The notes beneath the pieces were generated by a model that ran no database searches, was not told the DNA's origin, and saw only the letters and a list, made by a program, of their open reading frames with translations. This document shows, piece by piece, positions 36,209-44,055 of a stretch of DNA of 64,000 nt. The position numbers and the translations under genes are program-made. Within the stretch, counting starts at the first letter, position 1. Each line of letters begins with the position of its first letter. This stretch comes from Rhizobium sp. P38BS-XIX (lineage in GTDB: Bacteria; Pseudomonadota; Alphaproteobacteria; Rhizobiales; Rhizobiaceae), in contig NZ_JABAIJ010000001.1 of NCBI RefSeq assembly GCF_012641435.1, forward strand, positions 1,736,001-1,800,000, in the 5' to 3' direction.

Positions 36209-36256
36209 ATGGTCTTTTCGCGCACGCTCACTACATATACGCGAAGATCAGACCAT
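36209..36256. promoter_or_regulatory. Interrupted inverted repeat in the promoter of the TnpB-PspA operon
   Basis: ATGGTCT (36209-36215) matches AGACCAT (36250-36256), and inside it TTCGCG (36217-36222) matches CGCGAA (36240-36245). The nested dyad lies 72-180 bases before the possible starts, and could be an operator or a leader hairpin. It carries no U-run, so a terminator is unlikely. Confidence 0.45.
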
Positions 36257-36387
36257 CGCGATCGCTCATAGGCGGAGAGAAGCATCAATTTTCTGCAACC
36301 TATGCGGCCCATCATTCATTACAATTCATGCATATTGAAGGTGACGCGCTCTTGAAAAGTACCGGAGCGGTGCTTTACTTGAAGTCC

Positions 36388-37533
36388 ATGGCAAAGACAC
36401 AGATACCAGCGCACCAATCACATCTGCGATACGATCTCGCCCCCGGTGAGGAAGCAAGCCAGGCTCTGGACGAAACCTTTGCCGCATACGGGCAAATGAT
36501 GAAGCTTCTGACGGAGATCGTCCCCGGCAAAGCCGGCGCGAACCTCGTCACTCTTCATGAGCTTGCCTATGAGACTATCCGCGAACGCACCGCTCTCCCC
36601 GCACGCCTCGTGACGCTCGGTCTGCGTGATTTTGCGGCCAATCGCGGCGAGCCGGCCGATCTCAGCCGTTTGCCGCTCGATGAAAAGCTCTTTGCCATCA
36701 AGGGTCCGTCAGACCTGACAATCTCGACGGTGCACGGCCGCGTTGCCGTGCCCTTCGATGTGGCCGGCTATTTCAAAGGCTGGGACAGTAACATCCCCGC
36801 CTATCTGATCGCCGATGGCGGCCACTATGCGATTCACATCGGGGTAACACCAAACTCCCCCCGAACGGAGGATAACATGACGATGCATGAAGGCATTCTT
36901 TCCCGCATGGGACGACTGATCGCAAGCCTCGCCAACGCCGCAGTCGATACCGTAGAAGGCGCCAACAAGGTCGCCGTCATCGAGCAGGCACTGCGCGAGA
37001 TCGATGTCGCCGCCGATGAGGCACGCGCCGATCTCGGCAAGGCGCGCGCCGAGGAATACCGTATCCAGAGCCGCCGCAACGAGATCGTTGAAGATCTCGA
37101 GGCGCTCGAAGCGAAGATCCGGCTTGCCATCACCGCCGATCGCGAGGACCTCGCCAAGGCCGGTGTCGCACGCCAGATCGACTTGGAGGCTCAGATCGCC
37201 GCTCTCGACAAGGCGCTTGCAGATGCGAACGCCCGGATAGACGAAGGCCAGAAGGCGCTGCAGGCAGTGCTTGCCGCCCGGCGCGAGGCGGAAGCGCGCC
37301 TGATCGATTTCAAGCGCAGCATCGCGCGCCACGCACCGGAAGAAGCAGCCGGCGGAAATCCGCGGCCGACGCCCGCGGCGGGTGCAGCCCGCGCGGCTGC
37401 GGCCGTCTCGCGCCTGACGGGTGTCCCATCAGGCGAACCTGCCAGCAGTGCCGAGCTAGACGAGCTCGACCGCCTGCATCGGGAGCAGGCCATCGAAGCA
37501 CGCCTTGCCCGCTTCAAGGCTAACGGCCAGTAA
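36388..37533 (+). CDS. TnpB-like N-terminal (REC/WED) module in frame with a PspA/IM30 protein
   Basis: One open frame of 381 codons with two parts. Residues 1-163 look like the N-terminal region of IS607/IS605 TnpB: LRYDLAPGEEASQALDETF, LHELAYETIRERTALPARL, then DLTISTVHGRVAVPFDVAGYF and PAYLIADGGHYAIHIGV. The RuvC nuclease that should follow is absent. From 36877 the frame continues as a 218-residue PspA/IM30 coiled-coil protein (GILSRMGRLIASLANAAVDTVEGANK, then long Ala/Glu/Arg helices). PspA has its own strong GGAGG at 36867-36871, five bases before ATG 36877, so it may also be made separately. An ATG at 36328 is a longer start. PspA-type proteins bind stressed membranes. First gene of the yqiJ-flotillin operon. 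Confidence 0.75.
   Translation: MAKTQIPAHQSHLRYDLAPGEEASQALDETFAAYGQMMKLLTEIVPGKAGANLVTLHELAYETIRERTALPARLVTLGLRDFAANRGEPADLSRLPLDEKLFAIKGPSDLTISTVHGRVAVPFDVAGYFKGWDSNIPAYLIADGGHYAIHIGVTPNSPRTEDNMTMHEGILSRMGRLIASLANAAVDTVEGANKVAVIEQALREIDVAADEARADLGKARAEEYRIQSRRNEIVEDLEALEAKIRLAITADREDLAKAGVARQIDLEAQIAALDKALADANARIDEGQKALQAVLAARREAEARLIDFKRSIARHAPEEAAGGNPRPTPAAGAARAAAAVSRLTGVPSGEPASSAELDELDRLHREQAIEARLARFKANGQ
36867..36879 (+). promoter_or_regulatory. Internal ribosome site and start codon for PspA alone
   Basis: GGAGG at 36867-36871 and ATG at 36877 lie inside the open frame, in phase with the TnpB-like part. A run of six C (36857-36862) just upstream means that a one-base deletion there would end the upstream part at the TGA of ATGA (36877-36880), the usual coupled arrangement. 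Confidence 0.65.
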
Positions 37534-37536
37534 CCG

Positions 37537-38190
37537 ATGCACCTGTTTCTCGCACCCGAATGTGCGCCCTTTGCCATTGCGGCAATGATCCTGGTTGGAT
37601 TGACGGCCATCGAAGTCCTGTCGATGCTGCTCGGTTTCTCGCTGAGCGAACTCATCGGCAAACCGCATTTCGAAGGTCATGAGGGTGTCCTGGCCGGCCT
37701 GCTTTCCTGGATCAATCTTGGCGGCGTGCCGTTGCTGATCCTGATCATGCTGCTGCTCGGCATCTTCGCCGTGATGGGCTTTGCCATCCAGACGATAGCC
37801 GACATGGTCTGGACGCCGCTGCCGGCCATCATTGCCGGGCCGACAGCGCTCCTCGTCACGATCCCCCTCGTCCGGCGCTCGACACGCACGATCGCCAGGA
37901 TCGTGCCGCGCGACGAGACCTATGCCGTCGACACCGGCGATTTCGTCGGCCGCACCGGCACGGTCTCGATCGGCCCGCTGGATCAGGGCTTGCCCGGCCG
38001 CGTTAGCGTCAAGGATACGCATGGCAACTGGCATCAGCTGCGCGCCTGCGCCGCCAAGGGCGAAAGCCCCCTGCCGATCGGCGCCCAAGTTCTGCTTGTC
38101 GACCGCAAGGCCGACATCTTCATCGCAGTTTCCGCCCCATCGGACCTTGCCCGGTCCGATGATAAATCCTCCATGGAGCAACGTTCATGA
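37537..38190 (+). CDS. YqiJ-like OB-fold membrane protein
   Basis: 217-residue protein with three hydrophobic segments (about residues 12-35, 50-80 and 90-110), then an OB-like soluble domain at residues ~130-200 (GDFVGRTGTVSIGPLDQGLPGRVSVKD and VLLVDRKADIFIAVS), as in YqiJ/NfeD-like proteins. These partner flotillin-type proteins in the membrane. It starts three bases after the PspA stop and overlaps the flotillin gene by an ATGA at 38187-38190. The operon order PspA, YqiJ, flotillin matches E. coli yqiJ-yqiK with PspA added. Confidence 0.8.
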   Translation: MHLFLAPECAPFAIAAMILVGLTAIEVLSMLLGFSLSELIGKPHFEGHEGVLAGLLSWINLGGVPLLILIMLLLGIFAVMGFAIQTIADMVWTPLPAIIAGPTALLVTIPLVRRSTRTIARIVPRDETYAVDTGDFVGRTGTVSIGPLDQGLPGRVSVKDTHGNWHQLRACAAKGESPLPIGAQVLLVDRKADIFIAVSAPSDLARSDDKSSMEQRS

Positions 38191-39908
38191 ACGGCCTTTA
38201 CGACCTTATACTCCCCGCAGGCATCGGCCTCGTCCTGATCCTCGGTATCGGCTTTGTCCTCGCCTCGCTGTATGTCCGCTCGAGCCGGGATGAAGCCTAT
38301 GTCCGAACCGGTCTCGGCGGGCAGAAAGTTGTCCTCGACGGCGGTTCCGTCGTGCTGCCGATCTTCCACTCGATCGCCCGCGTCAACCTCAAGACCCTGC
38401 GTCTGGAAGTCCAGCGCGGCGAGAACGACGCGCTGATCACCAAGGACCGCATGCGTGTCGACATTGGCGCGGAATTCTACGTCCGCGTCAAGCCGGACAG
38501 CTCTTCCATCGCATTGGCCGCCCAGACACTCGGCAACCGCACCAACGACAGCGAACAGCTGCGCCAGCTGATCGAAGCCAAATTTGTCGACAGCTTGCGC
38601 TCGGTCGCAGCGACGATGAGCCTCGATGCTCTGCAGGAGCAGCGCATGGATTTCGTCAAGGCCGTGCAGGATGCTGTCGGCTCCGACCTGCAATCCAACG
38701 GTCTCGAGCTGGAATCCGTGTCGCTGACGCGCCTCGACCAGACCGACATCAAACATTTCAATGCCAACAACTTCTTCGACGCCCACGGTCTTGCCGCGCT
38801 GACCCGCGTCACCGAGGCACGCAAGAAGGAGCGTAACGAAGTCGTTCGCGACACTGAAGTCGCGATCGCTCAGAAAGACCTCGAGGCTCGCCAGCAGTCC
38901 CTCACCATCGAGCGGACGAAGCGCGAGGCGGAATTGAACCAGCAGCGCGATATCGCCAACAAATCGGCCGCCACCCGCGCTGAAACCGCACAGCAGGAGC
39001 AGGCAGCCAAGCGCGCCGAAGAGGAAGCACGCATCGCCTCCGAACAGGCCATCGCGGAACGCGAAGCGACTGCAAAGCAGGCGCGTGAATCCGCCAACAT
39101 CGACTCGACCCGTGCCGTGCAGCAGCGTGAGACCGAAGCTCGCCGCGACAACCAGATCGTAGCCCAGGAAAGCGCCATCGCGGTTGCGAACAAGAGCCGG
39201 GAAGAATCCGAGGCGAAGGCGAAGGCCGAAGCGGCTCGCGCTCTTGCCATCGCCGCTGAGGAAAAGGTCGGTACCGCCAAGGCCGTCGAAATCGCCGAGC
39301 GCGAAAAACAGATCGCGGTGATCGACGCGCAAAAGCGCGCCCAAACCCAGGCAACCGCCGTGACCATCGCCGCAGAGGCGGAAAAGCAGGCCGCCACCGA
39401 CCAGGCCGATGCGATCAAGACGCTCGCAACCGCCGAAGCCGACGCCGCGATCATCAAGGCCAAAGGTATTCTCGAAACCGGTAAGGCGACCGCTGAAAGC
39501 GAAGCATTGCTCAACGAAGCGCGCAACAAGCTCAGCCCCGCCATCATCGAATTCGAAATCACCCGCGAGCGCATCCGCATTGTGCCCGCCGCCCTTGCCG
39601 AAGCGGTCAAGCCGATCGAGAAGATTTCGGATATCCGTATTTTCGACACCGGCGGCATGCTCGGCCGCAACGGCAACGGTACAGGCGGTGGCAGTGGCGT
39701 CGGCCTCGGCGAAGGTCTCGCCGGCCAACTTCTCTCCTACCAGGCCAACAAGCCGATCCTTGACCGTCTGCTGAAAGAGGCAGGCTTCGACGGCGACAAT
39801 GCCATCTCAGCCCTGCTCGGCAATCTTGACAACAAGACCGCCGTCCCGCAGCCGATCGCTGAAGAAGAATACTACGACGATATCCCTCAGACAGATAAGC
39901 CTGCCTGA
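38187..39908 (+). CDS. Flotillin-family protein (YqiK type)
   Basis: 573-residue membrane scaffold protein. One N-terminal hydrophobic segment (LILPAGIGLVLILGIGFVLASLYV) is followed by the SPFH/Band-7 domain (GGQKVVLDGGSVVLPIFHSIARVNLKTLRLEV). A long coiled coil follows at ~215-440, rich in Ala/Glu/Lys/Gln (TKREAELNQQRDIANKSAATRAE). The C-terminal flotillin part is IVPAALAEAVKPIEKISDIRIFDTGG. It organises membrane microdomains and in several bacteria works with NfeD-like and PspA-like proteins, as the operon here implies. Confidence 0.9.
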   Translation: MNGLYDLILPAGIGLVLILGIGFVLASLYVRSSRDEAYVRTGLGGQKVVLDGGSVVLPIFHSIARVNLKTLRLEVQRGENDALITKDRMRVDIGAEFYVRVKPDSSSIALAAQTLGNRTNDSEQLRQLIEAKFVDSLRSVAATMSLDALQEQRMDFVKAVQDAVGSDLQSNGLELESVSLTRLDQTDIKHFNANNFFDAHGLAALTRVTEARKKERNEVVRDTEVAIAQKDLEARQQSLTIERTKREAELNQQRDIANKSAATRAETAQQEQAAKRAEEEARIASEQAIAEREATAKQARESANIDSTRAVQQRETEARRDNQIVAQESAIAVANKSREESEAKAKAEAARALAIAAEEKVGTAKAVEIAEREKQIAVIDAQKRAQTQATAVTIAAEAEKQAATDQADAIKTLATAEADAAIIKAKGILETGKATAESEALLNEARNKLSPAIIEFEITRERIRIVPAALAEAVKPIEKISDIRIFDTGGMLGRNGNGTGGGSGVGLGEGLAGQLLSYQANKPILDRLLKEAGFDGDNAISALLGNLDNKTAVPQPIAEEEYYDDIPQTDKPA

Positions 39909-39931
39909 CGACTGATCTGACAGACTAAAAG

Positions 39932-39964
39932 AAACCCCGGAATCTCCTGGAGATTCCGGGGTTT
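39932..39964 (+). terminator. Strong terminator of the PspA-flotillin operon
   Basis: AAACCCCGGAATCTCC (39932-39947) and GGAGATTCCGGGGTTT (39949-39964) are perfect reverse complements with one base between, giving a very stable hairpin flanked by A and T runs. It lies between convergent genes and may serve the minus-strand hydroxylase as well. Confidence 0.9.
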
Positions 39965-39989
39965 CCGTTAAATCATGCAGCCGAAGAAA

Positions 39990-40835
39990 TCAGGGCTTCG
40001 GGCGATTTCTGAACGCTTCCGCCTCGGCGTAGAATTTCTTTTCCCATTCCTTGTGATTGTCGAGGCCTTCCTTGATGAAGGGCGTGAAGATCGCCAGGTT
40101 CATCAGAGCCCAGTTGACGAAACGGGCCGGGAATCTCAGCGGCTTGACGAAGTCGACGAAGAGCACCACGCGGGTCTTGTCGGAATGGTTCCAGGCTTCA
40201 TGCTCATAGGCGTCGTCGAAAATCAGCGCCTTGCCTTCCTGCCAATGGCAAACCTGCTGGTCGACACGGATAGCGAGCTTCTCGTTCGGCTCCGGCACGA
40301 TGAGGCCGAGATGCAGGCGCAGCACGCCATTATAGGGGCCGCGATGCGCAGGAAGATGCTTGCCGGGCTCGAAGATCGAGAACATCGCTGTCGTCAGGCC
40401 GGGGATCTTCTGAACGGCTTTCCAGGTATTCGGGCAAGCCTGGATGTTCTGCTCGGACTTCACGCCGAAACCGAGGAGGAAGAACGTCTTCCAGCGCGTG
40501 TCGGTGGAAATGGTCTTCACGTCGGTGGAAATGTCCTGGAACGTCGGCAGCTCGCTCTGGCGCAGCAGCACCTTCTCAAGCTCGGCGCGGATCGCCGGAT
40601 AATCCTTCTCGATCTCTGCGGCCCAAGGGAAAGTCTTGGTATCGTAAACAGGCGGATTGCCAAGCTTGGCGTATTTCAGATTGAGACCTTCCGCCCAGGC
40701 AACAATGCCCATGAAGAAGCGCGTCATGGGGCTCGCGCGCTCCATCGGTGCGATGCCGGCGGTGCCGAAAGTCTGTTCCGGAGCAGGAGATTGGTTGGAA
40801 GTTGGAGCAGGTGCGCTCAAGGGACTCTCCGTCAT
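39990..40835 (-). CDS. Aspartyl/asparaginyl beta-hydroxylase family protein (LpxO/OlsC-like)
   Basis: 281-residue Fe(II)/2-oxoglutarate hydroxylase of the aspartyl beta-hydroxylase fold. The first ligand histidine is in GKHLPAHRGPYNGVLRLHLGL, and the second lies in IFDDAYEHEAWNHSDKTRVVLFVDF with the arginine that binds 2-oxoglutarate. Short hydrophobic segments near both ends suggest membrane association. Bacterial members hydroxylate acyl chains of lipid A (LpxO) or ornithine lipids (OlsC); which of these is not decidable here. An Ala/Pro-rich leader of ~25 residues precedes the conserved part. Confidence 0.8.
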   Translation of the reverse strand: MTESPLSAPAPTSNQSPAPEQTFGTAGIAPMERASPMTRFFMGIVAWAEGLNLKYAKLGNPPVYDTKTFPWAAEIEKDYPAIRAELEKVLLRQSELPTFQDISTDVKTISTDTRWKTFFLLGFGVKSEQNIQACPNTWKAVQKIPGLTTAMFSIFEPGKHLPAHRGPYNGVLRLHLGLIVPEPNEKLAIRVDQQVCHWQEGKALIFDDAYEHEAWNHSDKTRVVLFVDFVKPLRFPARFVNWALMNLAIFTPFIKEGLDNHKEWEKKFYAEAEAFRNRPKP

Positions 40836-41096
40836 GTCTATCTTTTAAGGGCCGTCCAGGGAGGAAGTCTTTGCTCGGGGAAACTGCAAGCAAATCCCGA
40901 AGTGGCTACAGGCTGAAAACTTGGGATATTCGCCCGGCCCTTCCCGATTGACGCCCGACTCCTTTGTTATGCGGTGATCGTAATAGTCGATTATATGAGT
41001 TGATTAGTCGAATTTCGCAAGAGAGTCCGTTCGCAACGAGCGGTGGTTTGTCGTGGACTGAAACTCCGGCGATTCTCGAGAGGCATTTACCTCAGA

Positions 41097-41126
41097 ATCG
41101 GCAAAAATGCGGCAGCATTTGCCGAT
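41097..41126 (-). terminator. Terminator after crcB
   Basis: In the crcB direction ATCGGCAAATGC pairs with GCATTTTTGCCGAT around a four-base TGCC loop (41097-41126), with the extra U bases bulged. It lies seven bases past the crcB stop. The rest of the gap 40836-41132 holds no gene I can support. Confidence 0.55.
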
Positions 41127-41132
41127 CCTCAT

Positions 41133-41525
41133 TCACGATGCACTTTGAGCCTGAATTATTAGCCGGACAATTGCAAGTCCCCCAATCAAAGCCCCGATCG
41201 ACAGGAAAACGGACAGGGCGACATAGACTATGGCAGGCATCCATTGTCCACGGTCCCACAGTACGACGCTTTCCAGCGCAAAGGTCGAAAACGTCGTGAA
41301 TCCACCTAGAACGCCAGTGGTCAGAAACAATCGGACTTCCTGCGACATACCGCCGCGAATGGCGAAGTACTCGGTCAGCACCCCCATGACGAAGGCCCCG
41401 AGCACATTGATGATGAGCGTGCCGAATGGAAATTCGGTCCCAAGCACACGCGCAACAAGCTCGCTGATACCGAGGCGGAATGCGCCACCCAATCCCGCAC
41501 CTAGAAACACGACAAGATAGAGCAC
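41133..41525 (-). CDS. crcB: Fluoride efflux channel CrcB (Fluc)
   Basis: 130-residue membrane protein with four hydrophobic helices and the Fluc signatures: FLGAGLGGAFRLG, FPFGTLIINVLGAFVMGVLTEYF, TTGVLGGFTTFSTFALESV. The central asparagine and the FSTF phenylalanines that line the fluoride path are present. The start is GTG at 41525 with GGAGG five bases upstream; longer open frame upstream is not coding. It is 22 bases downstream of the CLC-F gene and under the same fluoride riboswitch. Confidence 0.92.
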   Translation of the reverse strand: MLYLVVFLGAGLGGAFRLGISELVARVLGTEFPFGTLIINVLGAFVMGVLTEYFAIRGGMSQEVRLFLTTGVLGGFTTFSTFALESVVLWDRGQWMPAIVYVALSVFLSIGALIGGLAIVRLIIQAQSAS

Positions 41526-41547
41526 GACAACCTCCGCCGTCCTTGCC

Positions 41548-42918
41548 TCAAACCTCTTCGATCTTATGGATATTTTCGCGCCGCGTCTCCAAACGACCCT
41601 CGCGAATATGACGAAGCGGCGTATCTGCCGGGATATTCCCGGAAGCCGAACTCTTGGCGATACCGAGCCGCTGCGACAGATAGATACTGGTGTGACCGCT
41701 GCAGATATAGGCAAGGAAGCAGGCAACGGCGAGATAGACGGTATGCGTTGCGCCGAAGAGTTCGATGCCCATGATCATGCAGGCAAGCGGCGTATTGGTG
41801 GCGCCGGCAAAGACGGCGACAAAACCCAACCCGGCAAATAGATCGGCCGGCGCACCAAGGACAGCGGCAACCGCATTGCCAAGTGCCGCGCCGATGAAGA
41901 ACAACGGCGTGACTTCCCCACCCTTGAACCCGGCACTAAGCGTCACGATGGTGAAGACCGCTTTCCAGAACCAGCTCCAGTAATCGACATGAGCGGGATC
42001 GAAGAAACCGAGGATCGTCGCATCCGCAGGATTGGGCGACCAAACGCCAAGTCCGAGATATTGACGCGTGCCGAGCAGATAGACGAGGCCGATCAGGATG
42101 ATACTGGCGATGACGGGCCTGAGCGGCGCATAGGCGCAGAACCGTTTAAACGCCGCCGATGCCTTGTGAGAGACCTCGCTGAACGAGCGCGCCACCAAGC
42201 CGAAGATCACGCCGGCAATGCCGACCTTGATAAGCAGCAGCGCATCGAGGTGAAACGTGCTGGCCGGAGTGCCGGCGAGATAGCCGATCCGATACTGTAT
42301 ATGCTCGATGCCCCAGACATGGCAGGCCCAATCGGCCGCGATTGCAGCCGCAAGGCTCGGGATCAGCGCCTCATATTGCATTCGCCCGATCGTCAGGACT
42401 TCGAGAGCAAAGACCGCGCCTGCAATCGGCGTGCCGAAAACGGCACCGAAGCCGGCGGCGATCCCCGCGATGAGAAGGATGCGGATCTCGGCGGGGCTCA
42501 ACCGGAACATCTTCGCAAAAGCGCTGGCAATGCTGCCGCCGAGCTGCACGGCCGTTCCCTCGCGCCCGGCCGAACCGCCGACGAGGTGCGTCAGGACCGT
42601 CGAGACGAGAATGAAGGGTGCCATACGCAACGGCACGCCGCCGCCGGGCTCATGGATCTGGTCGACAATCAGATTATTGCCGCCTTCCGAGCCGCGGCCG
42701 AAACGCTGATAGACCAGCACCATCAGGAAGCCGGCGACCGGCATCAGGAAGATCAGCCAGGGATGATCGAAACGTTCGGCCGTTGCCTTATCCAGGCTCC
42801 AGAGGAACAGCGCGCAAAGCGAGCCGACGACCACAGCCATTGGAACGACCAGAAGGATCCACTTGAACAGGCTGCGAAACTGCTGAAAGCGATGGTGGAA
42901 ATAGACGGATGCGAACAT
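41548..42918 (-). CDS. CLC-F type fluoride/proton antiporter
   Basis: 456-residue CLC-family membrane transporter with about ten or more helices. The two sequence marks that separate fluoride CLCs from chloride CLCs are present: GNNLI at residues 80-84 in place of GSGIP, and GREGT at 118-122 in place of GREGP, with E120 as the gating glutamate. ATG 42918 has GGGAGG seven bases upstream; longer starts lack one. It heads the operon with crcB, preceded by a fluoride riboswitch, so it exports fluoride in exchange for protons. Confidence 0.92.
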   Translation of the reverse strand: MFASVYFHHRFQQFRSLFKWILLVVPMAVVVGSLCALFLWSLDKATAERFDHPWLIFLMPVAGFLMVLVYQRFGRGSEGGNNLIVDQIHEPGGGVPLRMAPFILVSTVLTHLVGGSAGREGTAVQLGGSIASAFAKMFRLSPAEIRILLIAGIAAGFGAVFGTPIAGAVFALEVLTIGRMQYEALIPSLAAAIAADWACHVWGIEHIQYRIGYLAGTPASTFHLDALLLIKVGIAGVIFGLVARSFSEVSHKASAAFKRFCAYAPLRPVIASIILIGLVYLLGTRQYLGLGVWSPNPADATILGFFDPAHVDYWSWFWKAVFTIVTLSAGFKGGEVTPLFFIGAALGNAVAAVLGAPADLFAGLGFVAVFAGATNTPLACMIMGIELFGATHTVYLAVACFLAYICSGHTSIYLSQRLGIAKSSASGNIPADTPLRHIREGRLETRRENIHKIEEV

Positions 42919-43008
42919 CAGTTTGCCCCTCCCGCAAAGCCGATCGGCGGTCTTTCGGGGACAGTGGATAAAAAACAAGAGAGGGATAACGGCAAGAAAA
43001 CAGGCATG

Positions 43009-43048
43009 ACTCTACTCCTTCGCCCTTCGGGCGCGTTGAGTAGGAGTC
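43009..43048 (-). terminator. Expression-platform hairpin of the fluoride riboswitch
   Basis: In the transcript direction ACTC-C-TACTC at the 3' end of the aptamer can pair with GAGTAGAGT downstream, leaving one bulged C, around an inner CGCCCGAAGGGCG hairpin. This competes with the aptamer's 3' strand and is followed by TGTTTTCTT, so it looks like a switchable terminator upstream of CLC-F. Confidence 0.65.
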
Positions 43049-43097
43049 ATCAGCTTCCCTGGAAAAATCAGAGCAGCGGTTCGGCCACCATGGCCCG
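43040..43097 (-). ncRNA. Fluoride riboswitch (crcB motif aptamer)
   Basis: Reading the minus strand, GGGCCATGGTGGCC, then AACCGC, then the conserved 3' block GCTGATGACTCCTAC, is the crcB-motif consensus (GGnnATGG...CC, AACCGC, CTGATGACTCCTAC). The GGCC arms flanking ATGGT pair. It precedes the CLC-F gene by about 120 bases, the expected genes for this aptamer, so ligand-bound RNA should allow expression of the fluoride exporters. Confidence 0.92.
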
Positions 43098-43186
43098 GCA
43101 GAAATCCATTACCGTTGGGATTTCCATATAGAAACAGGAAGGTCTCTGTCAATCGACTGCGGCGATGTTGTCGAGGGCGCAGTCAC

Positions 43187-44014
43187 TTAAATGGCACGGG
43201 CGATCATCTCGATCGGGGCAAGCAGACCACCCTCGACCGACATGTTGACATTGCTGCTGCGCTCGCCGGCTCTTGGCCCCATCAATGTGCGAAATCCCTG
43301 AGATCGCGCCTCGCCCGCCGCGGCCCTCGCTCGCGCTTCATGCGCGAGCCGGATCACCAGAGCGCTTCGATCCTGCTCCAGCTCCACCGAAAACCCGGCC
43401 TCCTCCAGCAGATGACGATAAGCATCTGGGCTGCAGACGAAGCTTGTCTCCGGCTCCATCGCCCATGGCATCGGATAGGGCAACGAGCCCTCACGCATCT
43501 GCATGACCTCATAAAGACCGAAGCGGCCGCCCGGCTTGAGGATACGTCGGACCTCGGCAAACAGCTTTGCCTTGTCCTCGATATTCATGCCGACATGGAT
43601 GAGCGTCGCTCGATCGAAACTGCCGCTTTCGAAAGGCAACGCCAGCGCACTCCCCTGCCGGAAGGAGACTTGATCGGCAAGACCGCAGCGCTCCGTCAGC
43701 GAATTGGCCACCTGCACGAACTCTTCCGTGAGGTCGACACCCGAGACGATGCACCCGTAGGAATCGGCGAAATGGCGGGCGGGGCCGCCAAGCCCCGATC
43801 CGATGTCGGCAAGCCGGAGCCCGGCAGAAAGCTCAAGATCCCTGGCAAAATCCACCGTGGCCGCATGGCGCCCGAGATGGAATTCATCGACGTCGGCGAG
43901 ATCACGGATCCGCAGATCCGCAATATCCTTGCCGCTGTCGGACAGAGATTGCAGGATCGCCGTTTCCAGCGATCCGTGCGTGTAGTGGCTGGCAACTTTT
44001 TCCTCGGTAGACAT
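43187..44014 (-). CDS. Class I SAM-dependent methyltransferase
   Basis: 275-residue methyltransferase. Motif I is LADIGSGLGGPARHFA, with VSGVDLT following as motif II, QGSALALPFESGSFDRA as motif IV and RILKPGGRFGLYEV as post-motif. It resembles the sterol/glycine N-methyltransferase-like group (Methyltransf_11/25), and its opening HYTHGSLETAIL is typical of UbiE-like relatives. No neighbour indicates a substrate. The next leftward element is the fluoride riboswitch, about 90 bases away, so it is transcribed independently. Confidence 0.85.
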   Translation of the reverse strand: MSTEEKVASHYTHGSLETAILQSLSDSGKDIADLRIRDLADVDEFHLGRHAATVDFARDLELSAGLRLADIGSGLGGPARHFADSYGCIVSGVDLTEEFVQVANSLTERCGLADQVSFRQGSALALPFESGSFDRATLIHVGMNIEDKAKLFAEVRRILKPGGRFGLYEVMQMREGSLPYPMPWAMEPETSFVCSPDAYRHLLEEAGFSVELEQDRSALVIRLAHEARARAAAGEARSQGFRTLMGPRAGERSSNVNMSVEGGLLAPIEMIARAI

Positions 44015-44055
44015 GCATGCACTCCCAAGGCTTTGCCTGAAGGTCGATGATCCGA

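Noticed and set aside
38034..39728. A 564-codon minus-strand frame
   Set aside because: Antisense to flotillin; composition Gly/Leu/Asp-rich as expected for the shadow of an Ala/Glu/Lys coiled coil.
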